Below, piece by piece: positions 46,960 through 58,375 of a stretch of DNA of 64,000 nucleotides. Source of the DNA: Henricia sp. BOLD:AAB3569. Its lineage: Eukaryota > Echinodermata > Asteroidea > Spinulosida > Echinasteridae. A program made the translations under genes and the position numbers. The stretch covers positions 372,001-436,000 of the forward strand of contig JBBELK010000490.1 in assembly GCA_037783545.1 (NCBI GenBank), read 5' to 3'. Every line of letters begins with the position of its first letter. The first letter of the stretch is position 1. The notes beneath the pieces are model-generated. The model was given only the letters and a program-made list of their open reading frames with translations, ran no database searches and was not told the DNA's origin.

Positions 46960-47486
46960 ACCATATATATACTCTCCAACAAAAGAAACTGTGCATGGTA
47001 AAAATTGCTGTATTTTTTCAAGAAGGTAGAAAATAAACACCAAATTCACAGACAATATTCTCTGACATTGTTAGAAAAAGGTTATGCACTCAAAACCTGC
47101 TCATGGCATAGTGCAGGACCTAGGCATGCCTGGGTGTTGATTTCACAATAGGGGTCCTACAGGTTGTTATGTAACAGAATTCCATAAAGTTCAGGTCTCG
47201 TTAGCAAGCCGTATAAAAGGACTACCCAAATGCCAGAAGAGCATTTTGCAAGATTGTGTCCAGTACTCAAAACGTCATGCCGCGTCTGGCCTTAGCTGAC
47301 CGTCATCAGGCCATTGAGCATGTTTGGGATGAGATGGAGCTTCGATTATGTCATTTTCCTCAGCAGCCAACAAACCTGCAACAGCTTGGTAGAGATCTCG
47401 TCCAGGTGTGGAATGACATCCCACAAGACTTTCATGCGCGTGTCATTGGCCCCATGAGGCGAAGATGCACAGCAAAGATTTTGTAA
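46960..47486 (+). mobile_element. Deleted Tc1-type transposon
   Basis: A Tc1-like end word, ACTCTCCAACAAAAGAAACTG, begins at about 46971 after an AT repeat, and 0.3 kb later a fused transposase remnant starts (47277). The matching right inverted end was not found before 47700, so the 3' boundary is the end of the frame. Confidence 0.5.
47277..47486 (+). pseudogene. Tc1 transposase, N- and C-terminus fused by internal deletion
   Basis: MPRLALADRHQAI matches the first residues typical of Tc1 transposases, and it runs directly into EHVWDEMELRLCHFPQQPTN and the conserved C-terminal NLQQL...W..IPQ....LI..MRRRC.A pattern. The DNA-binding domain and most of the DDE catalytic domain are missing, yet the frame stays open for 70 codons. 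Such deletion derivatives are common for Tc1/mariner. Confidence 0.75.
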
Positions 47487-47996
47487 GCATGTTCATGTAC
47501 TGTTATTGTGTAAAGGAAAAGAGATTATACAGTCAAACACTGATAATTAGAGCACTGTTAATACAAAGTAATGCCAAAGTCCAAAGTCTTTTGTTTTCAA
47601 GACTTATAATACAAGATTATTTCCAAGGACCTCGTATTATCAGTGTTCCATCGATATGAAGTTTGCAATTGATCACGTTCAAATGACGTCACTTCCTACA
47701 AGATGTCATGGCATCAGGATTTTCAGCGTAATTTTTGGTGACGCGCTTCGGTTGCGCCGTGTTTCCAACAAATTTCGAGCAACACGCACGCATGTTTGGA
47801 ACAATTTTCAGGGTGTGCGTGCGCGTACTTGATGGCGTTTAATACGCAGTAGCATTTTTCCGACGAAGATGGCATCTGTGAACGTGATTAATTAGTGGCC
47901 AGTTTGCATTAGAAGAGTTATGTTGCATTATGAAATTTATATATTATGCTGTAAGAAAGATGCAGAAAAATTGCGCAAACAAAATAGGCATCATAC
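47487..47996. other. No gene recognised
   Basis: No exon found that would continue the exon at 47997-48205 with the expected protein family sequence. Confidence 0.45.
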
Positions 47997-48205
47997 CGGA
48001 AATTGACATAGTACTCCATGTTGTTCAAGAACCGCTTGTCCATGGTGATAGACATCAGTGCTGAATGGGGAGCTTCTCCTGGTGTCAGGTAGTCTTCCCG
48101 GGGTTTTTCCAGTGGCTCATGCTCACACTGACCTAACCCAACAGACCCACCCAACGCCCATTCATGTTTTCCACACACATGGTGGAGTAGGCCCCTCCAT
48201 TTCTC
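47997..48205 (-). CDS. Exon of a widespread multi-copy animal protein (WR-LLHHV-KHEW family)
   Basis: The 209-nt exon is bounded on the minus strand by an acceptor (GTACCTTTCAG) and a donor (GTATGATG). It reads EKWRGLLHHVCGKHEWALGG, then CEHEPLEKPREDYLTPGEAP and HSALMSITMDKRFLNNMEYY. I recall this pattern, W..LLHHV..KHEW....C.HGPL....WL..GS.AH.AL..IV.DKRLL....Y, from many unnamed proteins of fish, cnidarians and echinoderms, some of which carry THAP or P2X7-like zinc domains and may be transposase relatives. The part expected next (an LE.FHN..LMYA.KR segment) is not in the following sequence. It could be one exon of a host gene or a transposon remnant. Confidence 0.55.
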
Positions 48206-48688
48206 CTGAAAGGTACGGGAAAATTCACTTATTAACCCTCGTAGCAGGTGATCCTTGGGACTGTTTTGAACAGTCCGTTTGTATTACGTGTACGGTATAC
48301 ACATATGTATAAGCTTGCCGTGGGTTAGCGCAGGCGCGGGCACACACCCCATAGAGGTGCAAAAACCATTTTCGTATGAACAAAAATCTGCATGATACAT
48401 CTTTAATTCGGATTTTCGAGTAGTCCCATCGAGTTGTTACTGAACTTGTCTATCGACCGTGCCTGGATGAAGAGCTTTTCTTCTTTATTCAAAAAATTTG
48501 TTTTTTCTTAATAAATTTAGCTTTGCGGTGCTTTAGAAGCCATGCCTTTGTTGGGAGAGCAAAAATATTCACGTGCGTAACTATATGATGTACGCCAGCG
48601 CAGCACGCGCTAACCCCGAAATTGCCTGTGAACCCTTACATGTTACCCCTGGTTTCCCTCTACAATGCTAACCCTGGGGTTTTGGCCG

Positions 48689-48815
48689 TTAACCCCGAGA
48701 TTGCCCTCCTTAATCCTGGTCACTGGCAGGGTTAACCAACCCCGGGGTAACAGTCTTATTTTGTCTTAACCCGGGGCGGAAAAACAGTAGTGGCCCCCGG
48801 GCATCTCGGGGTTAA
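48689..48815. mobile_element. TTAA-flanked MITE, 127 bp (piggyBac-like)
   Basis: TTAA at both ends encloses CCCCGAGATTGCCC and its inverse GGGCATCTCGGGG. TTAA target sites with CC-starting ends are typical of piggyBac. Related CTCGGGGTTAA sequence occurs at 28850-28905 in the right arm of P1. Nearby 48612-48690 holds further CCCCG/TTAA words. Confidence 0.65.
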
Positions 48816-49137
48816 GGATTGCAAGTACCTTACATCCTGATTAAATTGGCCTTTGTAAGGGCCCGATTGCAGATTTTGTTTCGGCAAGGTGGCAAAGTGA
48901 TGATGGGGGTGAAGAAGTGATGGGCATATTAGCAATGGTGCAAAGTGGATGTGGTGCAAAGTGGATGTGGGGTAAATTCACTCATACATTCCTGTATTTT
49001 TTTGCGGCATTCACTAATGACTGATGTGTCTCTGACAAATTTTGCAGTGTGTTCACTGACTTGGAATGAAATGCATAGCACATGCATTCTACTCTTTATA
49101 ACAATCCTAAATACAGTTTGCCCTTTGAGTTACATAC
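48816..49137. other. Intron-like, one weak exon candidate
   Basis: A minus-strand donor GTACTT at 48828 closes an open stretch (..QSGPYKGQFNQDV) but no good acceptor or phase match to the neighbouring exons was found. Confidence 0.3.
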
Positions 49138-51142
49138 CTGGCAGATGTCTTTTTTTCGCGGAAGGGTTCCACTCCAGACATCCCTGAGCTGTAAGGGGAC
49201 AATATATTTGGAAATACTGCATGAGCTTTGGCAAATGCTAAAAGAACGAGAGAGCTTGGCTGAAGCATACCTCATATACTTTTCTCAAATATAGTTAGAG
49301 GTCCAAGTGCTCGATAAAAGCCTACGAAACACAAATATACATCAGACAGTTTTTTTAGACAAAGACTGGACAGTTTTAAACCCTTTTTAGCTTGGCACGT
49401 GCTCATGCCCAATTCAGCGAATATGGAACATGCCCACATACAAACTACATACATGCCCCCATAAGCAAAACTGGAATAAACATGATACAATACAGACAAG
49501 ACAATACCTGTTAGTAGAGTGGGCCATTTCTCCTCCATGTTGTTGGCTCTCAAAGCCGATACACCTATCATGGGACTACAAAGAAAAAACCCATAAATTT
49601 TTAATGAACTGTTGTCAGCTATGTGTTTCAATCACTGTAGCACAATCCCACTCAATTAATTTAAATTATGCATTCACCAACCAAAAAGGTGCATAGTGCA
49701 ATGTGAACATGTAGACTTGTTAGAAAATAACCAATGATTCTTAATCTGTTTTCCTTATGTCTGCCCCAAAACAACTTCGTGCACAGACAATCAGGAGTGC
49801 AGGCCGTGGTTTAGGATGAAGTACATGTAGTTCAGGGCGAAGTGGTTTTGGGGACGGTTAACCCTTTTTTGACAGTTTTCTCAAAAGTTAGACGAAGTAC
49901 AGAGCTTATTTTTGCTTAGGTTGGTTTTTATCATGAATATCTAATAACGACACAGAGGGATAAAACTATTTGTAATGGTTTACCAATCATGTATACCGCC
50001 TTTAAGTGTTTACTGAGAAAAGGCATTATCTGATTTTCTTCAACTCATAGTCTTACCTGGGAGCTACACCGGATAGATGTGCAGGGGTGGATGTGGCAAA
50101 TTTTAGTCCTGCAGATGAACTTGGCCCTGGAATGCTTGGTGAAGAACTCCTAAATGCACAGTAAAACATGTTAGCAAAAAGTTAAACCATGCAAGATTCC
50201 AACTTTGCCTTGTCCCATGTTTTTCAGAAAGACATCGATTTGGAGGTTAGAGCCACAGTCACAAACCAGTCACAAACCTTTCTGCCCCAAAACAGAATGA
50301 GTTGACATATTATTACAGTCAGAATACCCTAAATGTTATTTTTACAATATGACAGTTCCATTTTTCAACAGCCAAATTTAAATGCCTCAGACGTGTGGCT
50401 CAACTTCCTCCTTGCCAGGGCTAAATATGCAAGTTCAGAAACAAGATCAAAATGTATTTTATTTGCCGTTACTTTCATTACTTTATACCTTGGGTAAGAC
50501 AACAAAATACATGAAACAAAAGTACTGGTTTGTAATACTACATGCATATTTGTTTAACATGCATATTTGTTTAACATGCATATTTGTTTAACATGCATAT
50601 TTGTTTAACACTGTACCTTGTACCTGTACACACACTAAATCACTGCATCATGATATAGGGCGATATAACTGATACTGATAGAAGCATACAATGTCGCAAG
50701 GCAAACTCAAGATTCGGGTGCTTCATATTTTGGCGCATGAGGGCTATTCAAGGCTACTATTTCCGGTAGAAAATATAAATGTTCACCCATGATGCGGAAG
50801 ACAGAGTTCCGCAGCCTTGGAAAGCCCCCTGCCAATGTGGAATTCGCAGGAAACAGGACAAATCGTACCCGGGACAACTTGCAGCGACCTTTGTCAGAAA
50901 TTTACCGGGACATTTTGTCGGGACATTCAGACTTTTGGCAAGAGTTTTAGTGCCACTTTTGCCGGTACTAAATTCTTATCAACGCTCCAGTTGGCAAACG
51001 GTCGAGTTCATGACTCGACGGTATTTTTTAAAGTTTATGCCACAACTCGAATTTAAGGAAAATAATTATTGGAATCGATAACTTGGACGATTTTAAAATA
51101 CCTTTTCCATTGGCATTTCCGTCGCAAATGTTGCGTTTCCAT
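49138..51142 (-). CDS. Unknown spliced gene, four phase-consistent exons, minus strand
   Basis: Exon 1: ATG at 51142-51140 to donor at 51102 (METQHLRRKCQWK). Exon 2: 50057-50149, acceptor TGCATTTAG, donor GTAAGA, a Ser/Pro-rich linker (SSSPSIPGPSSSAGLKF). Exon 3: 49508-49575, acceptor TTCTTTGTAG, donor GTATTG (MIGVSALRANNMEEKWPTLL). Exon 4: 49138-49188, acceptor CCCCTTACAG, donor GTATGT (QGCLEWNPSAKKRHLP). Lengths of 41, 93, 68 and 51 nt keep one open frame across all three junctions, which is the main evidence. Product not recognised. Direct joining of exon 4 to the exon at 47997-48205 would close the frame, so a further exon is unseen or that exon belongs elsewhere. The 5' end lies in CG-containing sequence near 51.2 kb, with a foldback and an LTR fossil just upstream. 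Confidence 0.45.
50542..50609. repeat. 17-bp minisatellite, four units
   Basis: The unit ATGCATATTTGTTTAAC is repeated four times without visible change. It lies in intron 1 of the model at 49138-51142. Confidence 0.9.
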
Positions 51143-51228
51143 GAAAATTCTGTGTTTTTGTCACGCCCGCCTCCATACAAAAGTGTGTGAAACTGCTGCC
51201 GGCCGAACAGTGTGTAAAGAAATAGGGC

Positions 51229-51786
51229 GTGCGCTAGCCCTAAAGTTAGGGCTGTAAATTGCTCGCTTTTCAAATCTGACTTATACAGTCGCAAATCACA
51301 GCCCTAAGGCAGGGTAGTACGACAATACTCAGTCTGAAACTGCTCAAATCTGACAAAGTTCTACTACAAATATCGTCCGAAGCACATCAGACCGAGCACT
51401 TTCACATACACCATTGTAATCCTGAGAGTCTAGTGTTTCATAAAATAACAGTAACGCTTACGGAATCGTCAATTTGGCCATCTACGATGTCTGGAAACAT
51501 TGGACAAATTTCGGACAATGTTCTGAGCCGCATTCCCTGGGTGACGCCAATGTTTCCAGACATCGTAGATGGCAAAATTTACGATTCCGTAAGCGTTACT
51601 GTTATTTTATGAAACACTAGACTCTCAGGACTTAAAATTGTGTATATGAAAGTGCTCGGTCTGATGTGCTTCGGACGATATTTGTAGTAGAACTTTGTCA
51701 GATTTGAGCAGTTTCAGACTGAGTATTGTCGTACTACCCTGCCTTAGGGCTGTGATTTGCGACTGTATAAGTCAGATTTGAAAAGC
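51229..51786. mobile_element. Foldback element cut by an LTR fossil
   Basis: The left arm (core from 51265, GCTTTTCAAATCTGACTTAT) and right arm (ending 51786) pair over about 250 bp almost without mismatch around a centre near 51525. The right arm stops abruptly where the LTR begins at 51787, while the left arm side continues as a short palindrome GCCCTAAAGTTAGGGC. The LTR element therefore inserted into the outer part of the right arm; the remainder should lie past the window end. Confidence 0.75.
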
Positions 51787-52098
51787 TGTAGTAGGAGCGG
51801 TATTTATCACATCAGTGGGAACACCCCTATTTATATGCGATTTGGTACCCACCCAGTCATAGCGCATGCGCACACGAGTCCTCAGTTGCCCTCTGACACA
51901 CACACTCACGCACTTTACACGATGACAAGATACCTACCGGATGAACCGAGGAACTGACCGACAACAGTGTCGTTTTCGGGAGCAGTTCAGGGTTTCTCAC
52001 CGTTAGTGATTTGCGGAGACCAAGCAAGACACCTTGACGACCCGTCGGAGTATGTCCCAGTCGAAGATAGGGTGAGCGATCGTCCAAAAAACACTACA
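51787..52098 (+). repeat. 5' LTR of the Ty3-like fossil
   Basis: 312 bp, starting TGTAGTAGGAGC and ending ACACTACA, so the ends are inverted (TGTAGT/ACTACA). It is directly followed by a TGGCGTCGTAGGCAGG primer-binding-like sequence. A TATTTAT word near 51802 could be a TATA box. The partner LTR is outside the window. Confidence 0.7.
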
Positions 52099-52099
52099 T

Positions 52100-52117
52100 T
52101 GGCGTCGTAGGCAGGAT
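52100..52117 (+). promoter_or_regulatory. Candidate tRNA primer-binding site
   Basis: TGGCGTCGTAGGCAGGAT begins one base after the LTR end. A TGG start is expected for pairing with a tRNA CCA 3' end; the tRNA was not identified. Confidence 0.5.
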
Positions 52118-53179
52118 CGCTTTTCTACGTACGGACCAAAGTTTGTGGCGTGACTGGAAACCACGAGGCCGACCACGCCGCCTGTCAACGCAACCAGCTC
52201 AGCAGTAGCCGGGTGGGTAAGGAGAATTTACCCTGTAGGGCTTGAGGACTGCGCTGCGTTTTCAACGGGTGGTTTACCTTATTGCCATATAAATATAGAT
52301 TTAGTTTTGGAAACGTGATTAGTAAATAAATTCACGTTTCAGGGGTAAGAAATTTGTTTTTAATAAGTTTTTTTTTCGCTAACGTTAGTCGTGACGTTGT
52401 GAGATTTTTGATTACGTTAATCTCGATTCCGAATAACCGTTTCTGGTGTCGCCAGCGTTAGCGGTGGTAACGTTTAGAGGAGTTCGATACCGCTTATTTC
52501 GATTCCGATATTTCGTTCCCGATTTTTCGATTCGGTTTATTCGATTCCGGTTTTAGCACGACCGTGGAGAATTTGTTTTTCCAGCAGGAAACAGCGTTTT
52601 TTTTGTTTTTTTTTCACCATTTCCCACAGGAAATAGTGATTCTCTTGGTGTGATCTCATTTTTGTTTGGTTTTTGTAACGTCAGAACCAAAGGCAGAGCT
52701 TGGTTTTGCGATATTTTCAGGTCGAGGAGTGAAAGTTTCACAGGCCGTGGAAGGAGTTTGAAGTATTTAACTCTGTATTGTTTTCTCATTTTTATAGCTT
52801 TTCTCATAAGCCTTGAGAGGTTTAACAGGCTTGTGTTTTTGCTGCTTTTAACTAGACTGGTGCTGTTCTCCGTTTTCCTTAAGTCAGGAGAAAAAGTTTG
52901 GTGCAAGAGTTTGCCCATCGCTCGGAGAGTTTGATTTTTCTTTCTTTTTTTCTGAGGAATTCTGGTTTCGCCAGTGTTCTTTGTTATACTCGCTAGTGGC
53001 AAGTTGAAATAGGAGAAAAAGAAACTAACCAGTTGTTGTTCAGTGGTTTTTTTTTTTAAAGAAAGTAGTAACACCGGAGCATAGCATAAAGATTTGCGTG
53101 TTCTTTTTTGTTGTTGTTAAGTGTCCAGAGTTGTAGTTTATAGTAAGATACAGGTTAGAAGTGTACCTGACCTGCTAAT

Positions 53180-53580
53180 ATGGGAAAGTTACCCATCAAC
53201 TACTGCTCGTACAGGGATTTGGTCACCATCGCAGGTGTTGGTGATGTTCTGGCGAACATAATCATTGAGATGCGGAGGGCGCAAGGCGACCTGACTCCAC
53301 AACACCTCACGACCCTTCCGGAGATCCAAGGCATGCAGGACATCTTGAAGCGGTTTGATTTTCGACCTTACGTGCCTTTCTCGGAGGGAGGTCAACCAGA
53401 TGATGGCGCATCTTTCATGTCTAGAACCGGAAGGTCAGCGCCGGTTCCATTTTCGGCGTACCAACAAACACCCTCATCATCGATGTTTCGAGACGCATGG
53501 AATCCACCACAGGGCCATGCTCAGCAGTATGAACAGCCGATGCCACGTTTTTCTGCGGGGCCCTATCCTTTTGACGCGTA
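53180..53580 (+). pseudogene. gag N-terminal part, Ty3-like fossil
   Basis: It opens with an ATG and carries a helix-hairpin-helix-like segment (VTIAGVGDVLANIIIEMRRA) followed by LTTLPEIQGMQDIL, an arrangement I recall from the N-termini of gag proteins in several metazoan Ty3 groups. It is interrupted by insertion of T5 at 53581. Confidence 0.6.
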
Positions 53581-54275
53581 CACTGCAAAAAAAATTTTCT
53601 TATTTTAAGAAGAAAAAAAATCTTAAAACTAGAAAATTTTCTTGGGAGTGAGCCAAGAATTTTTTTTTCCAGTTTCAAGAAAATATTTTTCTTATCTTAA
53701 GAAAATAATTTTCTTAAAATAAGAAAATATCGTAAGAAAATATTTTCTTGGGTAAGATTGATTTTCTTAAAACAAGAAAATTATTTTCTTATTTTAAGAA
53801 AACATACTAGAAAACTTTTCTTAAAAAATTTCTTAAGAAAATAATTTTCTTTAAATAAGAAAATATCGTAAGAAAATATTTCTTACTTTTAAGAAATATT
53901 TTCTTAGGTAAGATATATTTTCTTAAAACAAGAAAATTATTTTCTTATTTTAAGAAAACATACTAGAAAACTTTTCTTGAAAAATTTTCTTGGGAGTGAG
54001 ACAAGAAAGTAAGAAAATTTTAAGAAAATTTTTCTAGGAGAGCTAGAAACTTTTTCTAGCTCTTCTAGAAAAAATATCTTAATTTTCTTGGGAGTGAGAC
54101 AAGAATAAGAAAATTTTAAGAAACTTTTTCTAGCTCTTCTAGAAAAAAAATCTTAATTTTCTTGGGAGTGAGACAAGAATAAGAAAATTTTAAGAAAATT
54201 TTTCTAGGAGAGCTAGAAACTTTTTCTAGCTCTTCTAGAAAAAAAATCTTAATTTGTTTTTTTTCTAGTCAAAGC
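53581..54275. repeat. Left subterminal repeat block of T5
   Basis: Dense TTTTCTTATTTTAAGAAAA palindromes, then three tandem copies of a roughly 90-bp unit containing TTTTCTTGGGAGTGAGACAA and AGCTAGAAACTTTTTCTAGC (about 54000-54260). Confidence 0.8.
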
Positions 54276-57200
54276 AAAGGGTTAAGGTGAGCGTTTTTTC
54301 TTAAAAAAATAAAATAATTTTTTTAGAAACCTGTCTGTCACCACTATAAGGCAAGATGCGAGGAAAAGACGTGTCATTAGATGGAGTTTGAATCCCAGCT
54401 GAAGAAGGAAGGTGCATGCAATGAAAGAATACAAAATTGATTAACAGTAAAAATAATTATCTTTTACACACATCAATTTCATGTTATACACATCATATGA
54501 CAAAACCTGGATGAAAGACTCATCAGATTTCTAAAGTCATGCACTAACGTAACCCATCATCCAAAGATTTCCAATGATACAGGTTTTATTTAAATTTCTC
54601 AAAGAATTCCTCACAGAAATTTGCATTTCACTGAAAAAAAAGGAATTTGTACCTTCAAAATATGGATTTTTTCATTGATTTCAATTAAAAACATGGAATT
54701 TGCTATAATCTAACAAATGGATTACGCCGTCCCTAACAGAGCTCTACATGTAATTAAGAAATTTGATGGACGGACACATAACCAGTTTAGAATACAGGTT
54801 ACATTACGAAGGAGAGTTTGGAGGTACATGTAATTGTAAAACGCTCTTTGTTCCTAGAAAACCTTTATGTAAAATATAATGTAGACCCAAATAATTTTAT
54901 CAGCTTGGTTTACACACATGTTCAACGGTAATTTTTCATGAGTGAGGATTTTTTTCTCTTACCTCAAGCAGAGGTCTCCACTCAAGCAGATGTCGTCAGT
55001 GAATGACTTACTCGGTTGTCAATGTTGGAGCCATCATGATCAGACACGACAGATCCTGAAGTTTGAATTCCCCGCTAGAGCTTGAATGATGTCATCACCA
55101 ATATCAACAACTTAGTGATTCACTCACTGACGAAGTCTATATTTGTTTTATATACCTCATACATGCAAGGTACTGCTGATAAAAAAAGGAGTGTTTTTAC
55201 CCTGTCGAGGATAATCTACACCATACACATAAAAAGCTGCAAAAGTTGCGGAAATGCCCAATGGTATACTGCTGGTGGTGCACAGAACGGTTCCATCCAT
55301 TTTATGGCAAGGTCCACTGTGGTGAAGGGGTTTCCCTTGATGACCAGGGTAGGGGTTGGAACTATAGGCTCCTGTTCAAATGTAAGTAAACAATATAGCA
55401 AGAATCAGTTAACTGAAATATTAAATATTATATACCTCATACAATGATTCTCGTTCACCGATTGGTTAAAAGCAGATCACGCGACATGGATTAATTCAAC
55501 CTTTTCTGTGCGCAACTATTGTCTGACCTTTTGCATCAAGGTCAAAGGATAATACGTTTTAAAATACTATTCCCCAGGGCGTAGAGAATATCACGCACAT
55601 GTGCCAGTATGTGTGCGTGTGCCAGCAAGCGGGCGTTCGCATTAAGCAACCACTGCATTTTGGCTTGCTCTCGGTTAACTTAATTTTGTCAAGAAATACA
55701 TGTACCAATCATTTGACGACAAAAAAAATCAATGTATGAGGTACATGTATATAAAACAAATATTGACTGCTCTATATTTGGGTGATGGTGCAAACTATAC
55801 CGCCCCTAGGTGATCTTGACATGGCATGCCTGCTATTTTCTCTCGGCCTGCGACCTCAGGAAAATAGCAGGCATGCCATCTCAAGATCATCTTGGGACAA
55901 TAGTTTGCACCATCACCCTCATGAGCAGTCAATATTTGTATACTATTTTCAGCTTTATTTCATTTATAAATTAGGGAAGCATTGTCTGCAAGATACATGT
56001 ATGTGACAAATGGTTACCCCTTTGGCTTCCTTTGCTCCCCCATTTGTCTCAAACATCAGATTAATGTTTGTGTTTTAACAAAAGGTTTGGGGTGATGTAC
56101 TTTTATCACATGTCGTGCTGGGTATATTGAAAGGTAATTTGTTGTTCCAGTTTTCCTCAGAATAGTCTTAGATAAAACTAAAGTATTGAACAGTTAAATA
56201 ATAGTACTGAACAGTTAAATAATATATTACTGCAACCCATTCTACCACCAGCTACGATGCACTGGGAAGCACAGCCATGAGCCTTAAAATTACATTGGAC
56301 AATTAAGTTACCTTGTCAATGACATCATATAGTCAGATCCTTTTCGGCCATCAACAATGGAATGAGCAGGCAACAGGCAGTAACTGTAAGCTCTGAAACA
56401 AAATTAAACATTACATTTTAGTACCTATTTTAGCACAATATTGTCTTCTTCTCTTTGCTATTCCACTTTCTTGACCTCTCCCCTTCACATTCTTGCCCGT
56501 CTTCAAAAAGCAATGATAAACGCCCAGTGTTTTTATTTCAAAAACATATTTGCACTTTTTTTCTGAAAGTGGTGGATTTTAACCTTTGGCTGCAAGGTTG
56601 CAGTTGTATGCTTTAATGAGATTTTAAAAGTCTTGACCTTTCGATAACTTGACAATGTGTGAGTAACCTTCCAAACGCCTATCATATAAAACAAAAGCAA
56701 ATACAAAATTAATACGACGTACCTTGCTTATCGTTGCAGGTGTTTTCTAGTTAGTATATTTTTGCAGGCACTGCATAATGGTTTCTGCCTGCTTTATGAT
56801 TCCTGACCGCCATGGCGATCCCTGTCTTCTGTAGGCACTTGTAAATGTCCTTTGCGTAGCTGCACTGCAATTCTTTCAGCAGCTGCAAAGAAAATATCAA
56901 AAAGAAAACATTACTCACAGAAACTAAAAAATTAATGTGGATTGTTTACTAACATAAAAGTAACATGGCCCATTTATCACAGTTTTTATAACGACAAACA
57001 TGCATTTAAAAAAAAACTAATACTAACTAAAATTAGAGCAGGCCTAAAAAAACAACAAATAATGAAGCCTATGACCTATCCAAACATAACCGTGACAACA
57101 GGCCCAGGTACGGTAGTATTATAAAATTGACAAGTTAGTGAAGTGGTACCGGTAAATTTGTATGGCCTAGTACTAGTACTAGTATACGGCACATGTACTG

Positions 57201-57850
57201 TTACAGTAGGCCTCCCTATGTTTTTACAACTCAGTGACGAGCACTTCCCACATGTCTGCATGTCCCAGGGCCCACTGCAGTACAGCATTTTCATTTTATA
57301 ATGTACATGGTGAACAATGTCAATCAATGACAGTGTACATTTAGACCTAGCAAATCCTAGGGCCTATAGTACATGCAGACATGCATGACATGTACAATCA
57401 CAAATGTAGACCTACATGTATACGTACGTACATGTATACTAAACAACAACCTCTATACTTACTAGTCCTCTACACTATACATCATACCATGCCATATACA
57501 TGTACACGCTAGGGCTATGTACTATAGGCATAGGCCTACATGTAGTTCGCCATGCACAACTCGACCACGTCGATCGGCCGTGCATATGTGCAGACATGAA
57601 CAACTGACTGAACACAATAACTGGTTAGCAATAAACAATAAAAGTGGCAATAAAAGCCCACATGAAGATGCAAATACAACACTCACCTTTTAAAAATTAT
57701 TCTCTTGCTCGAATTTTGAAGTCTGGACGATCGTAGAAAAGTGCAAACACACGGGATCAGGCTACGTGCGTGATATGGCACTCGATGTGACACGTACACG
57801 TTGGCGGTTAATTTAGTCTGGCCCCCCGGCCGGAAAACTTAATATTTTAG
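54276..57850 (-). pseudogene. Possible spliced gene inside T5, minus strand
   Basis: Splice-bounded stretches on the minus strand: a 5' exon ending at a GTGAGTG donor (exon end 57687), 56723-56882 (closed in all frames, so untranslated or decayed), 56312-56392 (open, AYSYCLLPAHSIVDGRKGSD), 55012-55055 (open, SVVSDHDGSNIDNR), and a last acceptor at 54398 (GIQTPSNDTSFPRILPYSG). The phases of the open pieces do not join directly, so exons are missing or the gene is decayed. No domain recognised. Being bounded by T5's ends, it is either T5's own gene or one it carries. Confidence 0.35.
55756..55939. mobile_element. Foldback, 184 bp, inside T5
   Basis: ACAAATATTGACTGCTC at the left pairs with GAGCAGTCAATATTTGT at the right, and the arms continue through GGGTGATGGTGCAAACTA and GGCATGCCTGCTATTTTC almost to the centre. 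A related outer word pair (TTTTATATACCTCATACAT at about 55145 and its inverse near 55735) suggests a second, larger inverted structure. Confidence 0.75.
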
Positions 57851-58375
57851 ATTGGACTGGCGTGGCACCAGACTTGGTTTAGGCGGGAATTTCATAAAAT
57901 CACAGGAACGACAGATTGATTTCGCAATTCTGAATTCTCTAAAAATTATGCATGAATTGAGTATTTGTTTATACAAATTTGCGAAAATATCTATACATTT
58001 TACACTGCATGTGCACAAAATAATAAATTACTTACAAAATAATTTACTTACTTACCCCGTCGAATTTTGTTTTGTTTGAAGTAATTTTCACATGTTTTCA
58101 CCGTCAAAAGCTGTATGCCGTAACATGGAGCTCCATGGCCGTAATAGCCGTTTTATAAGTCGTTTCGGTACACGTTGTCGTACAGATGCACTTAATTTCT
58201 CGGGTTTTCGTTGTTATCCATTAAATATTGACTTTATTTCCATCGGTTCATTAAACGATGGTAATTTAGATATGAAACAGTCACGGTATTTTGTACTATT
58301 CATTGCAAAATAAGCTGGAAGGTGTCGTAAAACAATTTTTGAAACGAATAATTTGAGAAAAATCTAAGAAAAAAT

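Noticed and set aside
47997-49188. Direct joining of the exon at 49138-49188 to the exon at 47997-48205
   Set aside because: The phases do not allow it: the frame carried by the upstream exons closes inside the downstream exon.
52553-53074. 173-residue minus-strand protein
   Set aside because: Antisense to the leader of the Ty3-like fossil, lysine-rich from T-rich DNA, no motif.
53581-54275. Simple AT-rich low complexity
   Set aside because: The words form ordered palindromes and tandem units joined to a defined transposon end.
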